DNA from: Bacillota bacterium
Lineage (GTDB): Bacteria; Bacillota; Clostridia; Saccharofermentanales; Saccharofermentanaceae
DNA: 45,984 nucleotides
Assembly (NCBI GenBank): GCA_023397475.1
Contig: JAEWUD010000039.1
Location: forward strand, 1 to 45,984
Reading direction: 5' to 3'
Part shown: positions 24,438 through 32,577 of the stretch, piece by piece
How positions within the stretch are numbered: position 1 is the stretch's first letter
Layout: each line of letters begins with the position of its first letter
Program-made: the position numbers and the translations under genes
Notes under the pieces: generated by a model
Seen by the model: the letters and a program-made list of their open reading frames with translations, nothing else
What the model was told of the DNA's origin: nothing
Databases searched by the model: none

Positions 24438-25805
24438 TCAATCTGTATTGACCAAGGCTCTCAATTTCGTAACGACACGTGTAACCCGCGTAAGATCGCC
24501 GGACAGAATGGAAAAGAATCTCTTGCGTTCATCTATAAATGGATCCACTCTCCAGCCGCTGCGACGGCGGATGCTGTTGATGATGGCAGCATACCGTATC
24601 CAGAATATATATAAATTATACATCGGCATCATCGGAAGGATATACCATTTTTTCGCGTAATAGCGACGAATCTCCTTGAAATCTCGCAAATAACCCAGAA
24701 TATTGAGGTAGAAAAGGAACGCGGAAAAGACGTACAAGACATAAAGAATCACGACAGATCCCGCGATCAATGCAAAGGGATAGTTGAAAAACATCAAACA
24801 GATCAACGCAAAATACCAGATCATTCGCGGGAACGCGAATGTATGATCATACGTGAGCTGGCGAACCATGAAGTCTTTGAAAAAGCCTTGCGTTTTCAAG
24901 TGATCGCGAAGGAACATGTGCGAGACCTCAAGCTCACCGGTTTGCCAACGCTGGCGCTGCGTATATAGCTTTCCGAGATTCTCTATCGGATCGACGAAAA
25001 ACAGTGCATTCTCGCAAAGATAAATACTCTTCTTCATCAAGCGACGCACTTGAAATGTTACCTGTGTGTCCTCACATACCGTATCCGTATTGTAGAGTTG
25101 CGTCTTCAGAATCGTGGACTTGCGAAATGCGGAGAAGGCACCGGATAAGGTGTAGATACTGTCAAGTTCTGATTCGTAGTTGCGTCCGGCGAGGAATGCC
25201 TGGCAGTATTCGAGGAACTCGGCACGGCGGAAGAGCCGCATCGGCAAGGTCTTCGTATCCTCGATCATTCCGGGATCCGTGAGAATAACGCCTGTGAGGC
25301 AATGGATGTGCGCATTTGCTTCGAATCGCTCAACCATGTTCTTCAATGCTTCCGGATGTAGTTTGCCGTCACTGTCGATGTGAATAATATACTTGCCGTC
25401 GCTGTTGAATAATGCCAGATTCAATGCTTTGGACTTGCCTTGCTTTGCGTTCAGCCATTGCATGGAGAGCTCGGGGAATCGGTTCTGTGCCCGGCAGAAG
25501 ACCTGGAAACTATTATCCCGACTCTCGTTATTGACGAGCATGACATGGATCATGGAGCGTGGATAGGAGGAGTTATAGACCGACGATAAACACTCTTCCA
25601 GGGAATCCGCGGAGTTGTATACGGGAATGATAAGCGTAATCTCCGGATAGCGGATTGGAGGCTTGGCAGATTTTCGCAGGAACCGCTTCTTGAGCAGAAT
25701 GAAGAAACCGCCAAAGGCGGGGAGAATCTCCATGATGAGCGGGATGATTACCCACGCCATCCAGAAGAGCATTTCTTCAAGAATTTTCCGAAGTAAGAAC
25801 TCCAT
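24438..25805 (-). CDS. Processive GT2 glycosyltransferase, exosortase-G associated
   Basis: 455 residues. An N-terminal membrane helix (about 12-37) precedes a GT-A domain with IPVYNSADSLEECLSS, the nucleotide-binding IDSDG (DxD), CEDTQVTFQ, and QRQRW (the QxxRW of processive synthases). Two or more further helices follow (about 315-375). It resembles PgaC/IcaA and hyaluronan/cellulose-synthase relatives, and matches the glycosyltransferase type that travels with XrtG. It likely polymerises and exports a sugar chain across the membrane from a UDP-sugar. Its start lies 29 bases inside the end of the exosortase gene. Confidence 0.88.
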   Translation of the reverse strand: MEFLLRKILEEMLFWMAWVIIPLIMEILPAFGGFFILLKKRFLRKSAKPPIRYPEITLIIPVYNSADSLEECLSSVYNSSYPRSMIHVMLVNNESRDNSFQVFCRAQNRFPELSMQWLNAKQGKSKALNLALFNSDGKYIIHIDSDGKLHPEALKNMVERFEANAHIHCLTGVILTDPGMIEDTKTLPMRLFRRAEFLEYCQAFLAGRNYESELDSIYTLSGAFSAFRKSTILKTQLYNTDTVCEDTQVTFQVRRLMKKSIYLCENALFFVDPIENLGKLYTQRQRWQTGELEVSHMFLRDHLKTQGFFKDFMVRQLTYDHTFAFPRMIWYFALICLMFFNYPFALIAGSVVILYVLYVFSAFLFYLNILGYLRDFKEIRRYYAKKWYILPMMPMYNLYIFWIRYAAIINSIRRRSGWRVDPFIDERKRFFSILSGDLTRVTRVVTKLRALVNTD

Positions 25806-26382
25806 ACTTAAACTTTCCTACCTTCTGCTTAATGATCTGCGACCGCGTAAAGACATAGAAGTACAGGAGAATGGACAGACCGTAGAACACAATTCGTCCG
25901 AATATCGCGTGCGCAAAAAAGAATATATTGTTTCCGAAAAAATAGACCATCACACTGATGACGGTAAGTCGGACGATGTTCGCCGCAAATATCCAGATCA
26001 AACCGGTGATGTTGATCATCAGCTTCTCCAGAGTGTTGTACAGCGGGAAGAACCAGATCAATGCGGTAAAGGCCAGGAGCTCGATAACGCCGGAACACTC
26101 ATAATCAATGTACAGAGAAATCGACTCGCGACCTTGCTCGATAAATACCAGGGAGTACTGCGGATAGGCGTGAAACATGCCCGTTACTTTGCCGATTACA
26201 CCCGTTGCCGCTGCCACCGCCATCGACAATGGAGACGTAATCAGGGGCTGCAAGAGGATCATCATGAAAATGAAAAGGCCGACGCTTCCAACGAGAAATG
26301 TGAAAAAGGTGAGTTTCGCTCGCTTGAGAACGACAACCAGATAGATCCATACAGCCAGCATCGCGAGTAAGAATGGAATCAT
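25777..26382 (-). CDS. xrtG: Exosortase family protein, XrtG type
   Basis: 201 residues, five to six membrane helices. The exosortase triad is visible: Cys in DYECSGVIEL, Arg in AANIVRLTVISV, and His in FFFAHAIFGRIVF. The size and sequence style fit the Gram-positive XrtG group and not the longer proteobacterial EpsH/XrtA. Known for the family: predicted transpeptidases of the membrane that cleave C-terminal sorting tails, analogous to sortase. The upstream gene, whose stop overlaps this start, encodes a secreted protein with such a tail, and the downstream gene is a glycosyltransferase of the associated type. The symbol follows family usage and no activity has been shown here. Confidence 0.88.
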   Translation of the reverse strand: MIPFLLAMLAVWIYLVVVLKRAKLTFFTFLVGSVGLFIFMMILLQPLITSPLSMAVAAATGVIGKVTGMFHAYPQYSLVFIEQGRESISLYIDYECSGVIELLAFTALIWFFPLYNTLEKLMINITGLIWIFAANIVRLTVISVMVYFFGNNIFFFAHAIFGRIVFYGLSILLYFYVFTRSQIIKQKVGKFKYGVLTSENS

Positions 26383-27050
26383 TTGGCACTACGCTTTCTG
26401 CGCTTAATCCCGTAACCCACTGCCGCGATGACAAAGCCCGTGCCGGCAAGCAGGAAGGGGAGTGTCGGCGTTCCGGTGGCGGTGAGCACCTGTTCGCCGA
26501 GGTTGGAACACTGGAACGTTATTGTTCGAATATTTTTACTGGCTCCGGGGAACGCTTCAAGCGGGAAACGAAGCTCCCATTCATCAGGTTGTCCGGCGGT
26601 TCTTGTGACATAACCAACGGAATCATAAATTACTTGATAACCATTCTGGCGGCGAATTTCTAGAAGGTTATCACCTTCGACGATCGACGTGTTGTTCGGT
26701 GTGATCGCAAGAACATAAAAATCCTTATTATCCGCCCGGAAGAGATAGTTGTATCCATTAAACTGCGTATAACTGGTGGGGCTCATTCGGACATGAAGAT
26801 AGACGTACGTATCGTCACGATAAAGTGCCGCAGAGTGATAATTATTCCCGGAGTCCCAAGAATACGAGAGTTGTGAGTGCGGCTTGTCTTGCCAATCTTC
26901 ATAATTGCCGTCGATGGTAATCGGGACATAGGAGGTAGCATCCGTGCCGACATCAATCAGACCGCCGGAAGACGCGGCTACAGGAGTTGAGGATAAGAGA
27001 AGCATCATGGCCATTGCCGCTGCGATTACTGCGATTCTGTTCAATTTCAT
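26379..27050 (-). CDS. Secreted protein with C-terminal sorting-like tail (Firmicu-CTERM-like), probable exosortase substrate
   Basis: 223 residues from the ATG at 27050. A Sec signal peptide (MKLNRIAV plus an Ala/Met/Leu-rich core, cleavage near VAASS) is followed by a beta-rich domain of about 150 residues (ITIDGNYEDWQDKPHS..., aromatic-rich) reminiscent of CBM9/DOMON-like sugar-binding domains. The C-terminus is a tail of the exosortase/LPXTG plan: a Thr/Pro stretch (TGTPTLP), a hydrophobic helix (FLLAGTGFVIAAVGYGI), and a basic end (KRRKRSAK). No LPXTG is present. It is directly followed by xrtG with a 4-base overlap. It is the only protein with this tail in the window. Confidence 0.82.
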   Translation of the reverse strand: MKLNRIAVIAAAMAMMLLLSSTPVAASSGGLIDVGTDATSYVPITIDGNYEDWQDKPHSQLSYSWDSGNNYHSAALYRDDTYVYLHVRMSPTSYTQFNGYNYLFRADNKDFYVLAITPNNTSIVEGDNLLEIRRQNGYQVIYDSVGYVTRTAGQPDEWELRFPLEAFPGASKNIRTITFQCSNLGEQVLTATGTPTLPFLLAGTGFVIAAVGYGIKRRKRSAK

Positions 27051-27097
27051 GCTCCTCACATCCTTCCTCTTAATAACATCAAACCTTTGATAAACAC

Positions 27098-27126
27098 ATC
27101 TTAGCACGATTTCTTCACATTTTCTA
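27098..27126 (-). promoter_or_regulatory. Candidate internal promoter before the exosortase substrate gene
   Basis: On the minus strand an extended -10 (TGC TAAGAT, TAAGAT at 27098-27103) with a TAGAAA 17 bases upstream (27121-27126), about 40 bases before the ATG. The gap 27051-27207 is the only long gap in the operon. A separate promoter would let the substrate be made in excess over the machinery. Confidence 0.45.
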
Positions 27127-27207
27127 CACAATTCGGGTTAAAATTCAAAAAAGTTTCATAAACATGTAAAAGGAATGTTATATGCATTGTGTTCTATTGC
27201 TTAAATA

Positions 27208-30200
27208 TCATGAGTTTTCGATAGAGTTGTTTTTCGTTCTGCGACGACGTCCTAAGGGATCCCGGAGTACGATATAACAGATCGCGACCTCGATTAGGAT
27301 ACCGAAAACGCTCACGGCGATACCTCGGGACAGATACGGATACTCCATCGTAATCACGGTTGTACCGGAATCAACCACCAGAAGATGATTCACTTCGCGG
27401 ATACTCTGCTCGCTGCGGAATATATCCTGATACGCAATGGTTGTATTGACGTTGTCCTTGGATGAGACAATCGTAATCTTATTATTTTCGTAGGTCACCT
27501 CGAGTGGTACGATCAATCGATTCGGAAGGCCTTCTTCATCGAGCGACATAATTGAATCGAAAAGTGTCTTGACTTCATTGTCTCCGGCGGTATACGCGTG
27601 AAACAGTAAGTTCAATCCGATAAAGGTGATGTTCTCAGTATCATCGGTTCCGACAAAATCCAGTTTGGTGTTCTCAAACCATGTGTATCCTTGGGAGTTC
27701 TTGAGTTCCGTAAGGTAAACCGTGTTCCAACTCTCGTATCCTTCCGCGAAAGGTGAAGGATCTGCCGTAATCTTGTCGGTGATCAGATCGGGATAGCTTC
27801 CTTCAAAGGTGATCGGTTGCGCGGATACGTCGAGGAAGGTCATACGATTTGTAAGTGGATCGGTGGGAATTCGACTCATGTCGATATAAACTTCTACACC
27901 CGACCGTGCGACCTCGCGAACAATATTCTCCGCGGTCTCCTTATCATTATAGAAGAAACCCGATAAATACAGTCTCTCGTTAACCATCAGTTCCTCAACG
28001 GTATAATCGTCGATCATCAATTTATCGCCGGGATGGAAGGAAGGGAGGATGCCGGGAACGAGCTCCGCTGTCGTTCCGATCGCAAGTCCGGAATATTTTG
28101 TCACGAGACCGAAATTTCCTTCTGCCGGGTAGCTGTAAAGCAAGGCGTCATCCGTTTCTTTCTGAAGTGTGTATCCGATTCGAGCCGCGGCGTCATCCAG
28201 AGATTTTCGATAAACGTCATTATGAATCTGATTCTTATCAATTATGACCGTATCTGCGCCAAGCTCAAGGTTGCGATCAAAGACATACAAATAATTGTGG
28301 CGTTCGAACGCTTCATTCAGATACGCAATGTTATTTGCCGTCGTCGCACCTTGCCAGGCCCAACCGAAGACATAATCAATCCGCCGGTCCAACCCGCTGA
28401 AGGCATAGGAGGGAAGCGGTCCCCAAGCACTCAAATCCATCAAGGATACCCGTTGTTTTGTCGTGTCCTTCGCTGCGGAGTAGAGATACTCCTCCATAGT
28501 TGCGGGAATATCCTGAACCGTAGCCGGCTGGCCCATCGCCTTGTCGTAGGCGAAGAGATTGAAGGATAATACTGAATCGAAGGCGATCAGTGTGCAGAAG
28601 GCAACCATCAGGGGTTTCTTCAATTTACGCCACTCAAGGACAGCGATCAGAAACATCGCATAGACAATCGGGGTGAATCTGCGGACCCAGAAATACTCGC
28701 TCAACGGAAGAACTTGAACCAACGGTGTCAATGCCGTTGTTGTTCCGAGCATGATGATGATAAATGTCATGAACCCCGAAAAACTCTTTCGATTGGATAA
28801 AAACAGACCGACGATCGCGATCGCCACGATCGAAATGCCAAAATACAGTTCGGTGATCGGGCCGAAGATGCGATAGACCGGATTAAGACTGACGGAAAGA
28901 GGCGCACTCCAAGAGGCCATGACGGCGGACGTCGCGTCGGACCCCATCGATGTCAGACCGCCGACGAGCGAGGGATAGAGCCATATCCCCGCTACGGCGA
29001 ATGCGAAGAACATCGCGAAAAGTGCCTGTATTGATTCAAGAAAACGTTTATTCGCCAAGGCGTAAATCAGCAGATAGATCGCTGTGGCTACACCGATCAT
29101 AGCTGAAATCATCAAGTGACTGAAAACAGATACAATCATGATAAGAATCAAAGGAATAATCATTTTCTTCCTGCGATACTCCACGAACTGCCAAACGCAA
29201 TAGAGGACATAAGGAATCAGCATGGTGACAAACATGCGAAGGAAGTTTCCCTCGCCGAAAAAGACGCGAAGATTGTCCGGAAGCATGAACCAGATGAAAG
29301 CCAGAAAAAGTCCAAGTCCGGGGCGGTTGGCTTTGCGGCCGAAGATCAACCATCCGATGCCGCCGACGCTGAAAGATAGGAAAATAAAAGCTAGGTAGGA
29401 TGAGAACACGTCTCCGCCGAGAAGGAATTGCAGTCCGGCCAGCGTATAGTACGGCAACGGAGCCCAATAACGAAACGGCTGGGTGCCGTTATACCAGAAC
29501 TCTGTGAAGAGCGGATAGATATTTCCTTCGAGTATTTCGTGATATAATAGGTCGGATTTGAATAGATGACCATGAATATCCAGTCCAAGCGGATACATCT
29601 GGGTAAGGCGAACGTAGGTCATCATTGCAAATCCGGCAACGAGAACCAAAAGAATCGACAGGATAAAGAAGATCGGGGACGACTTCTTGCCGAGGGGTAG
29701 CTTCGTTAATTGGTCGACGGCGATCGGATCGGCGGCGGGTTCCACCGAGGCTGCGACCGGTTCCGGGACTATGTCGGATGCCTCTTGACTCGGGGTAGAT
29801 TTGGACTTATAGGTTCTCATCGCTTCAGAAAGGCGCATGCGAAGAATCTCATCCGGCTCATCCTCGGTGACGGCGTAGACACGCTGCGGATTCTCGTTGA
29901 TCTCGAGCTTTGTTAACGCGAATCCGCTTCCTTCTAATTTCTCGGCAATACGCAGGAAAAATTCGTCGCCCATGTTCTCCAAAGTGGACGGAATCTGGTC
30001 GAAAGGAGCTACATCGTTGAGGACAACATTTGTATATTGACTTAAGTAATCGGTAACGAGTTTCTCGGTCTCTTCATAGGCAGAAAACTGTTCGGATAAG
30101 ACGCGCAGATAAACCGTGATCTCAAACGTGTGACTGTGAACGTTGCCGCCACGAATCGATCCATGTGATGCGTTGATTCGAAAGGTGAACTTATAGATTC

Positions 30201-30210
30201 CAGCTCGCAT
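27208..30210 (-). CDS. PTPS-domain / polytopic membrane fusion protein of the exosortase locus
   Basis: 1000 residues. The first 130 residues form a PTPS-like domain with the three zinc His (H16 in NASHG; H25 and H27 in VHSHTFE) and the late Glu (NENP), but with no catalytic Cys before HxH. A linker of about 45 residues leads to at least ten membrane helices (about 180-560) of GT-C-like or O-antigen-ligase-like style (LGLFLAFIWFMLPDN...), then a long extracytoplasmic domain (about 570-960) and a last helix (about 960-985) with a basic tail. It is the 'PTPS-related membrane protein' type. It is first in the operon, with GGAGGCAAC before its ATG. A role in handling lipid-linked sugars is inference; the PTPS domain may sense or bind a pterin-like ligand. 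Confidence 0.82.
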   Translation of the reverse strand: MRAGIYKFTFRINASHGSIRGGNVHSHTFEITVYLRVLSEQFSAYEETEKLVTDYLSQYTNVVLNDVAPFDQIPSTLENMGDEFFLRIAEKLEGSGFALTKLEINENPQRVYAVTEDEPDEILRMRLSEAMRTYKSKSTPSQEASDIVPEPVAASVEPAADPIAVDQLTKLPLGKKSSPIFFILSILLVLVAGFAMMTYVRLTQMYPLGLDIHGHLFKSDLLYHEILEGNIYPLFTEFWYNGTQPFRYWAPLPYYTLAGLQFLLGGDVFSSYLAFIFLSFSVGGIGWLIFGRKANRPGLGLFLAFIWFMLPDNLRVFFGEGNFLRMFVTMLIPYVLYCVWQFVEYRRKKMIIPLILIMIVSVFSHLMISAMIGVATAIYLLIYALANKRFLESIQALFAMFFAFAVAGIWLYPSLVGGLTSMGSDATSAVMASWSAPLSVSLNPVYRIFGPITELYFGISIVAIAIVGLFLSNRKSFSGFMTFIIIMLGTTTALTPLVQVLPLSEYFWVRRFTPIVYAMFLIAVLEWRKLKKPLMVAFCTLIAFDSVLSFNLFAYDKAMGQPATVQDIPATMEEYLYSAAKDTTKQRVSLMDLSAWGPLPSYAFSGLDRRIDYVFGWAWQGATTANNIAYLNEAFERHNYLYVFDRNLELGADTVIIDKNQIHNDVYRKSLDDAAARIGYTLQKETDDALLYSYPAEGNFGLVTKYSGLAIGTTAELVPGILPSFHPGDKLMIDDYTVEELMVNERLYLSGFFYNDKETAENIVREVARSGVEVYIDMSRIPTDPLTNRMTFLDVSAQPITFEGSYPDLITDKITADPSPFAEGYESWNTVYLTELKNSQGYTWFENTKLDFVGTDDTENITFIGLNLLFHAYTAGDNEVKTLFDSIMSLDEEGLPNRLIVPLEVTYENNKITIVSSKDNVNTTIAYQDIFRSEQSIREVNHLLVVDSGTTVITMEYPYLSRGIAVSVFGILIEVAICYIVLRDPLGRRRRTKNNSIENS

Positions 30211-30264
30211 ATAGTTGCCTCCGATTAGAATTCACTGCCGCCCGATTCTTGTAAGTTTCTGACC

Positions 30265-30270
30265 ATTATA
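30265..30270 (-). promoter_or_regulatory. -10 box of the exosortase operon, overlapping a stop codon
   Basis: A perfect TATAAT on the minus strand at 30265-30270, about 55 bases before the ATG at 30210. The -35 region (near GACGAC, 17 bases upstream) is poor, so an activator may be needed. The box shares bases with the TAA stop (30266-30268) of the truncated acetyltransferase gene. Confidence 0.5.
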
Positions 30271-30595
30271 TACTCGTCGGCGTAGGTGTCGTCTTACTAC
30301 TTAATCGCTCTGCTAAGGCGTCCGTATACCTCGAAACCGTCCCGATGGCGATCAGTTCGCTCTCGCGAAAAAGAACCCGCATGAGAGCGTTCGCAGAATC
30401 GTTTGTTTCTGCGATTCGGGTCTCCTGGTCACCGGTGGTTTCGGAGAATTCTTCGGGGTAACGTGCGAGAAAGGGAGACTGCTCCGCGACGGCGCGAAAC
30501 AAATGAAGGATGGCTTCCTCGTCGCCCGTATCCGGACTGCGAAGTATTGCCGTCGAGGGATCGTTGAGCCGTAACGTCTTGGGGGTGAAAAGCAT
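30266..30595 (-). pseudogene. Truncated GNAT acetyltransferase
   Basis: 109 residues. The first 90 or so match the start of a common GNAT group: MLFTPKTLRLNDPSTAILRSP, then a stretch around SPFLARYPEEFSETT, and NSLM-like ANALMRVLFRESELIAIG. The fold then stops: the acetyl-CoA-binding Q/RxxGxG/A loop is missing, and the reading frame runs on for about 20 unrelated residues before a stop. Normal length is about 170. GGAGGCGCT before the ATG is intact, so a fragment may still be made. The remainder was probably lost when the neighbouring exosortase locus was put in place or when its edge was rearranged. Confidence 0.75.
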
Positions 30596-30663
30596 AGCGC
30601 CTCCGTTTCACATTTACTCCATTCTATTATCGCACAGTGGGATTTCTACCGTGTTTCAACGTG

Positions 30664-30692
30664 TTGTTCAGAGTTTTCGTATTGTTTACAAT
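30664..30692 (+). promoter_or_regulatory. Candidate distal promoter of the AAA ATPase gene
   Basis: TTGTTC (30664-30669), 17-base spacer, TACAAT (30687-30692). It lies about 170 bases before the start of the ATPase. The gap 30596-30857 holds no gene. Confidence 0.5.
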
Positions 30693-30794
30693 TCGAATTC
30701 CGCATAGTGGAGTATTCATTGCGTCTATATTTGGCTGGTCGCGTGATAATAAAGTTTATAGTACCTAGACGCGGCAAAATCGTCATTAAGACAG

Positions 30795-30822
30795 TTGTTC
30801 TTTTTACCCGATGTGTTATTGT
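30795..30822 (+). promoter_or_regulatory. Candidate proximal promoter of the AAA ATPase gene
   Basis: TTGTTC (30795-30800), 16-base spacer, TATTGT (30817-30822), about 35 bases before the GTG start. The -35 box is the same hexamer as in the distal candidate. Confidence 0.5.
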
Positions 30823-30857
30823 AAAAATAGCAAAAAAATTTGTTCGGAGGCGATATC

Positions 30858-32435
30858 GTGAGAATACGTTCCCTTCATATGAAGAATTATAAGAGATTCA
30901 TCAACCTTAAGATTGATCTGGGAGATCATCCCGCGCGCATTGTGGTGATGGTAGGTCCGAATGGTACCGGTAAGAGTTCCGTGTTTGACGCGATGCTTTT
31001 CGCAGACAACCACTCGGATATCGGAGATACCGGAGGTCGCCCGTCGCTCTACCATCGTATGGCCGGTGTCGATTCTCCTGCATCTGTCGAAGTGGATTTT
31101 CTCGAGGGCGACTACTATACTGTCCGCGCCAAGAAGCTTCTGGAGAACCGTGAGAACACGATCTTTTCTGTTCGCAGTCCGTATCGATACAGCGACGGAC
31201 ATGCTTCGTCCGCCGGCGCGCCGATTGCACGCAATGCTTACGGTGCGTCTGACTTTTCGGCTCTTGATCGCAAAATGAATGAGAATTACGCACGTCTTTT
31301 CCGGAAATACCGTGAATATATGGACGAGAAGGACTGTCGGCCGAGCGAAGCGAAGGCTCATATTATGAAGGAACTTAACGCGTCGATCGAGCGTTGCCTG
31401 CCGCTCGCGATCGACAGTCTCGGTGATATGGATTCGGAGGAATCGGAGATTCTTTTCAGCAAGAAGGGACAGCGGGGATTGATCCCCTTCTGCGTACTCT
31501 CTTCAGGAGAGAAGGCAATCATCGATCTTCTTTTGGATCTTTATATTCGCAAGGATATATACGAAGACTCTGTTTTCTTGATCGATGAACCGGAGATCTA
31601 CGCGGAACCGGCGGTTCAGAAGAAGCTGATTCGAGAGATCACCGGTCTTGTCGGAAAGGGCAGTCAGGTATGGATTACCGCGAAGAGCCCTTCGATCATC
31701 AAGACCTTGACGACGGATCTCAAAGAAGATGTCCAGTTCCTGTTCTTTCCCGCGGAGAACGAATGGTCCGAGAAAGAGTATGATATTACACCCGTGAAGC
31801 CCTCACGTGAGATATGGAAGAAGGCATTTGCGTCGACGATTGATGATATTGCGAGTCTTGTTGTTCCGAAGAGAATCGTCTATTGCGACACTCGTAAGTC
31901 GCAGGAACGTGCCAATGCCGAGCAAGGTTTTGACGCGAAGTTCTATCATCAGATCTTTATCGAGAAGTATCCGGATACACTGTTCTTCTCGAGCACGGGC
32001 GGAACCGATGCGAAGGATAGCAACTTCCTGGCCGTAACGCTTCTGCAGGGCAAACATGAAGGTACCGAGGCGATTATTCTGAGTGAGCGGGAACCGGGTA
32101 TGGATGAGAAGATGCGTGTTGAGGTTCTGAGTCATTCCTCGGAGGGGACGCGAATCCTGAAGCGTCTGGATATTGAGAACTACCTGTTTGATAAAGAAGT
32201 TCTGAAGAAGTATTGCCAGTCGAAGAATTTTCGCTTCGATGAGTTCGCGTACAACGATTATGTCACCGATATCGTTAATCAGAATGTTCGGGACCGGACC
32301 GGTTTCATTAAGAATTTCTGCGGGATTACGGTGAGTATGAGTCCGGCGGAGTTCAAATCGCAGTTGATTGACTACATTACCGAGGATATGAACGTATATA
32401 AGGAATTGGAGCAGGTGGTTTTCGAGAAGAAATGA
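30858..32435 (+). CDS. OLD-like AAA ATPase with TOPRIM-like C-terminus
   Basis: 525 residues, started by GTG at 30858 seven bases after CGGAGG; an in-frame ATG at 30840 sits ahead of that site. The ABC-type ATPase half has Walker A GPNGTGKSS (33-41), the signature LSSGEKAI (about 217), and Walker B VFLIDEPEIYAEP (about 240). The C-terminal half (about 350-525) resembles TOPRIM-type regions of OLD/RecF-like proteins: KRIVYCDT in place of the usual CEG, SEREPGMDE in place of DRDD, and LKRLDIENYLFDKEVL. The altered acidic residues may mean weak or no nuclease activity. It stands alone with a promoter and a strong terminator. An anti-phage role is only a guess by analogy with OLD proteins. Confidence 0.8.
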   Translation: MRIRSLHMKNYKRFINLKIDLGDHPARIVVMVGPNGTGKSSVFDAMLFADNHSDIGDTGGRPSLYHRMAGVDSPASVEVDFLEGDYYTVRAKKLLENRENTIFSVRSPYRYSDGHASSAGAPIARNAYGASDFSALDRKMNENYARLFRKYREYMDEKDCRPSEAKAHIMKELNASIERCLPLAIDSLGDMDSEESEILFSKKGQRGLIPFCVLSSGEKAIIDLLLDLYIRKDIYEDSVFLIDEPEIYAEPAVQKKLIREITGLVGKGSQVWITAKSPSIIKTLTTDLKEDVQFLFFPAENEWSEKEYDITPVKPSREIWKKAFASTIDDIASLVVPKRIVYCDTRKSQERANAEQGFDAKFYHQIFIEKYPDTLFFSSTGGTDAKDSNFLAVTLLQGKHEGTEAIILSEREPGMDEKMRVEVLSHSSEGTRILKRLDIENYLFDKEVLKKYCQSKNFRFDEFAYNDYVTDIVNQNVRDRTGFIKNFCGITVSMSPAEFKSQLIDYITEDMNVYKELEQVVFEKK

Positions 32436-32475
32436 CGACTTGTTCGCTGGCAGATTTTGATACATAACAATGGAG

Positions 32476-32517
32476 CAGGACTGTCTCTCAACGGAAGCCG
32501 AGAGACAGCCCTGTTTT
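32476..32517 (+). terminator. Strong rho-independent terminator
   Basis: A 14-bp stem (32476-32489 with 32500-32513, one G-T pair) around a 10-base loop, then TTTTATTTT. It ends the AAA ATPase transcript between convergent genes. Confidence 0.92.
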
Positions 32518-32577
32518 ATTTTCAAACGACGATGGTGCAGCCTCGCATATTTTTTGCATTCGCAGATAAAAGGGTCT

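Noticed and set aside
30266..30595. Frameshift in place of truncation in the acetyltransferase
   Set aside because: No acetyl-CoA-binding loop could be found in any frame before the next gene begins at 30210, so the C-terminal half is gone.
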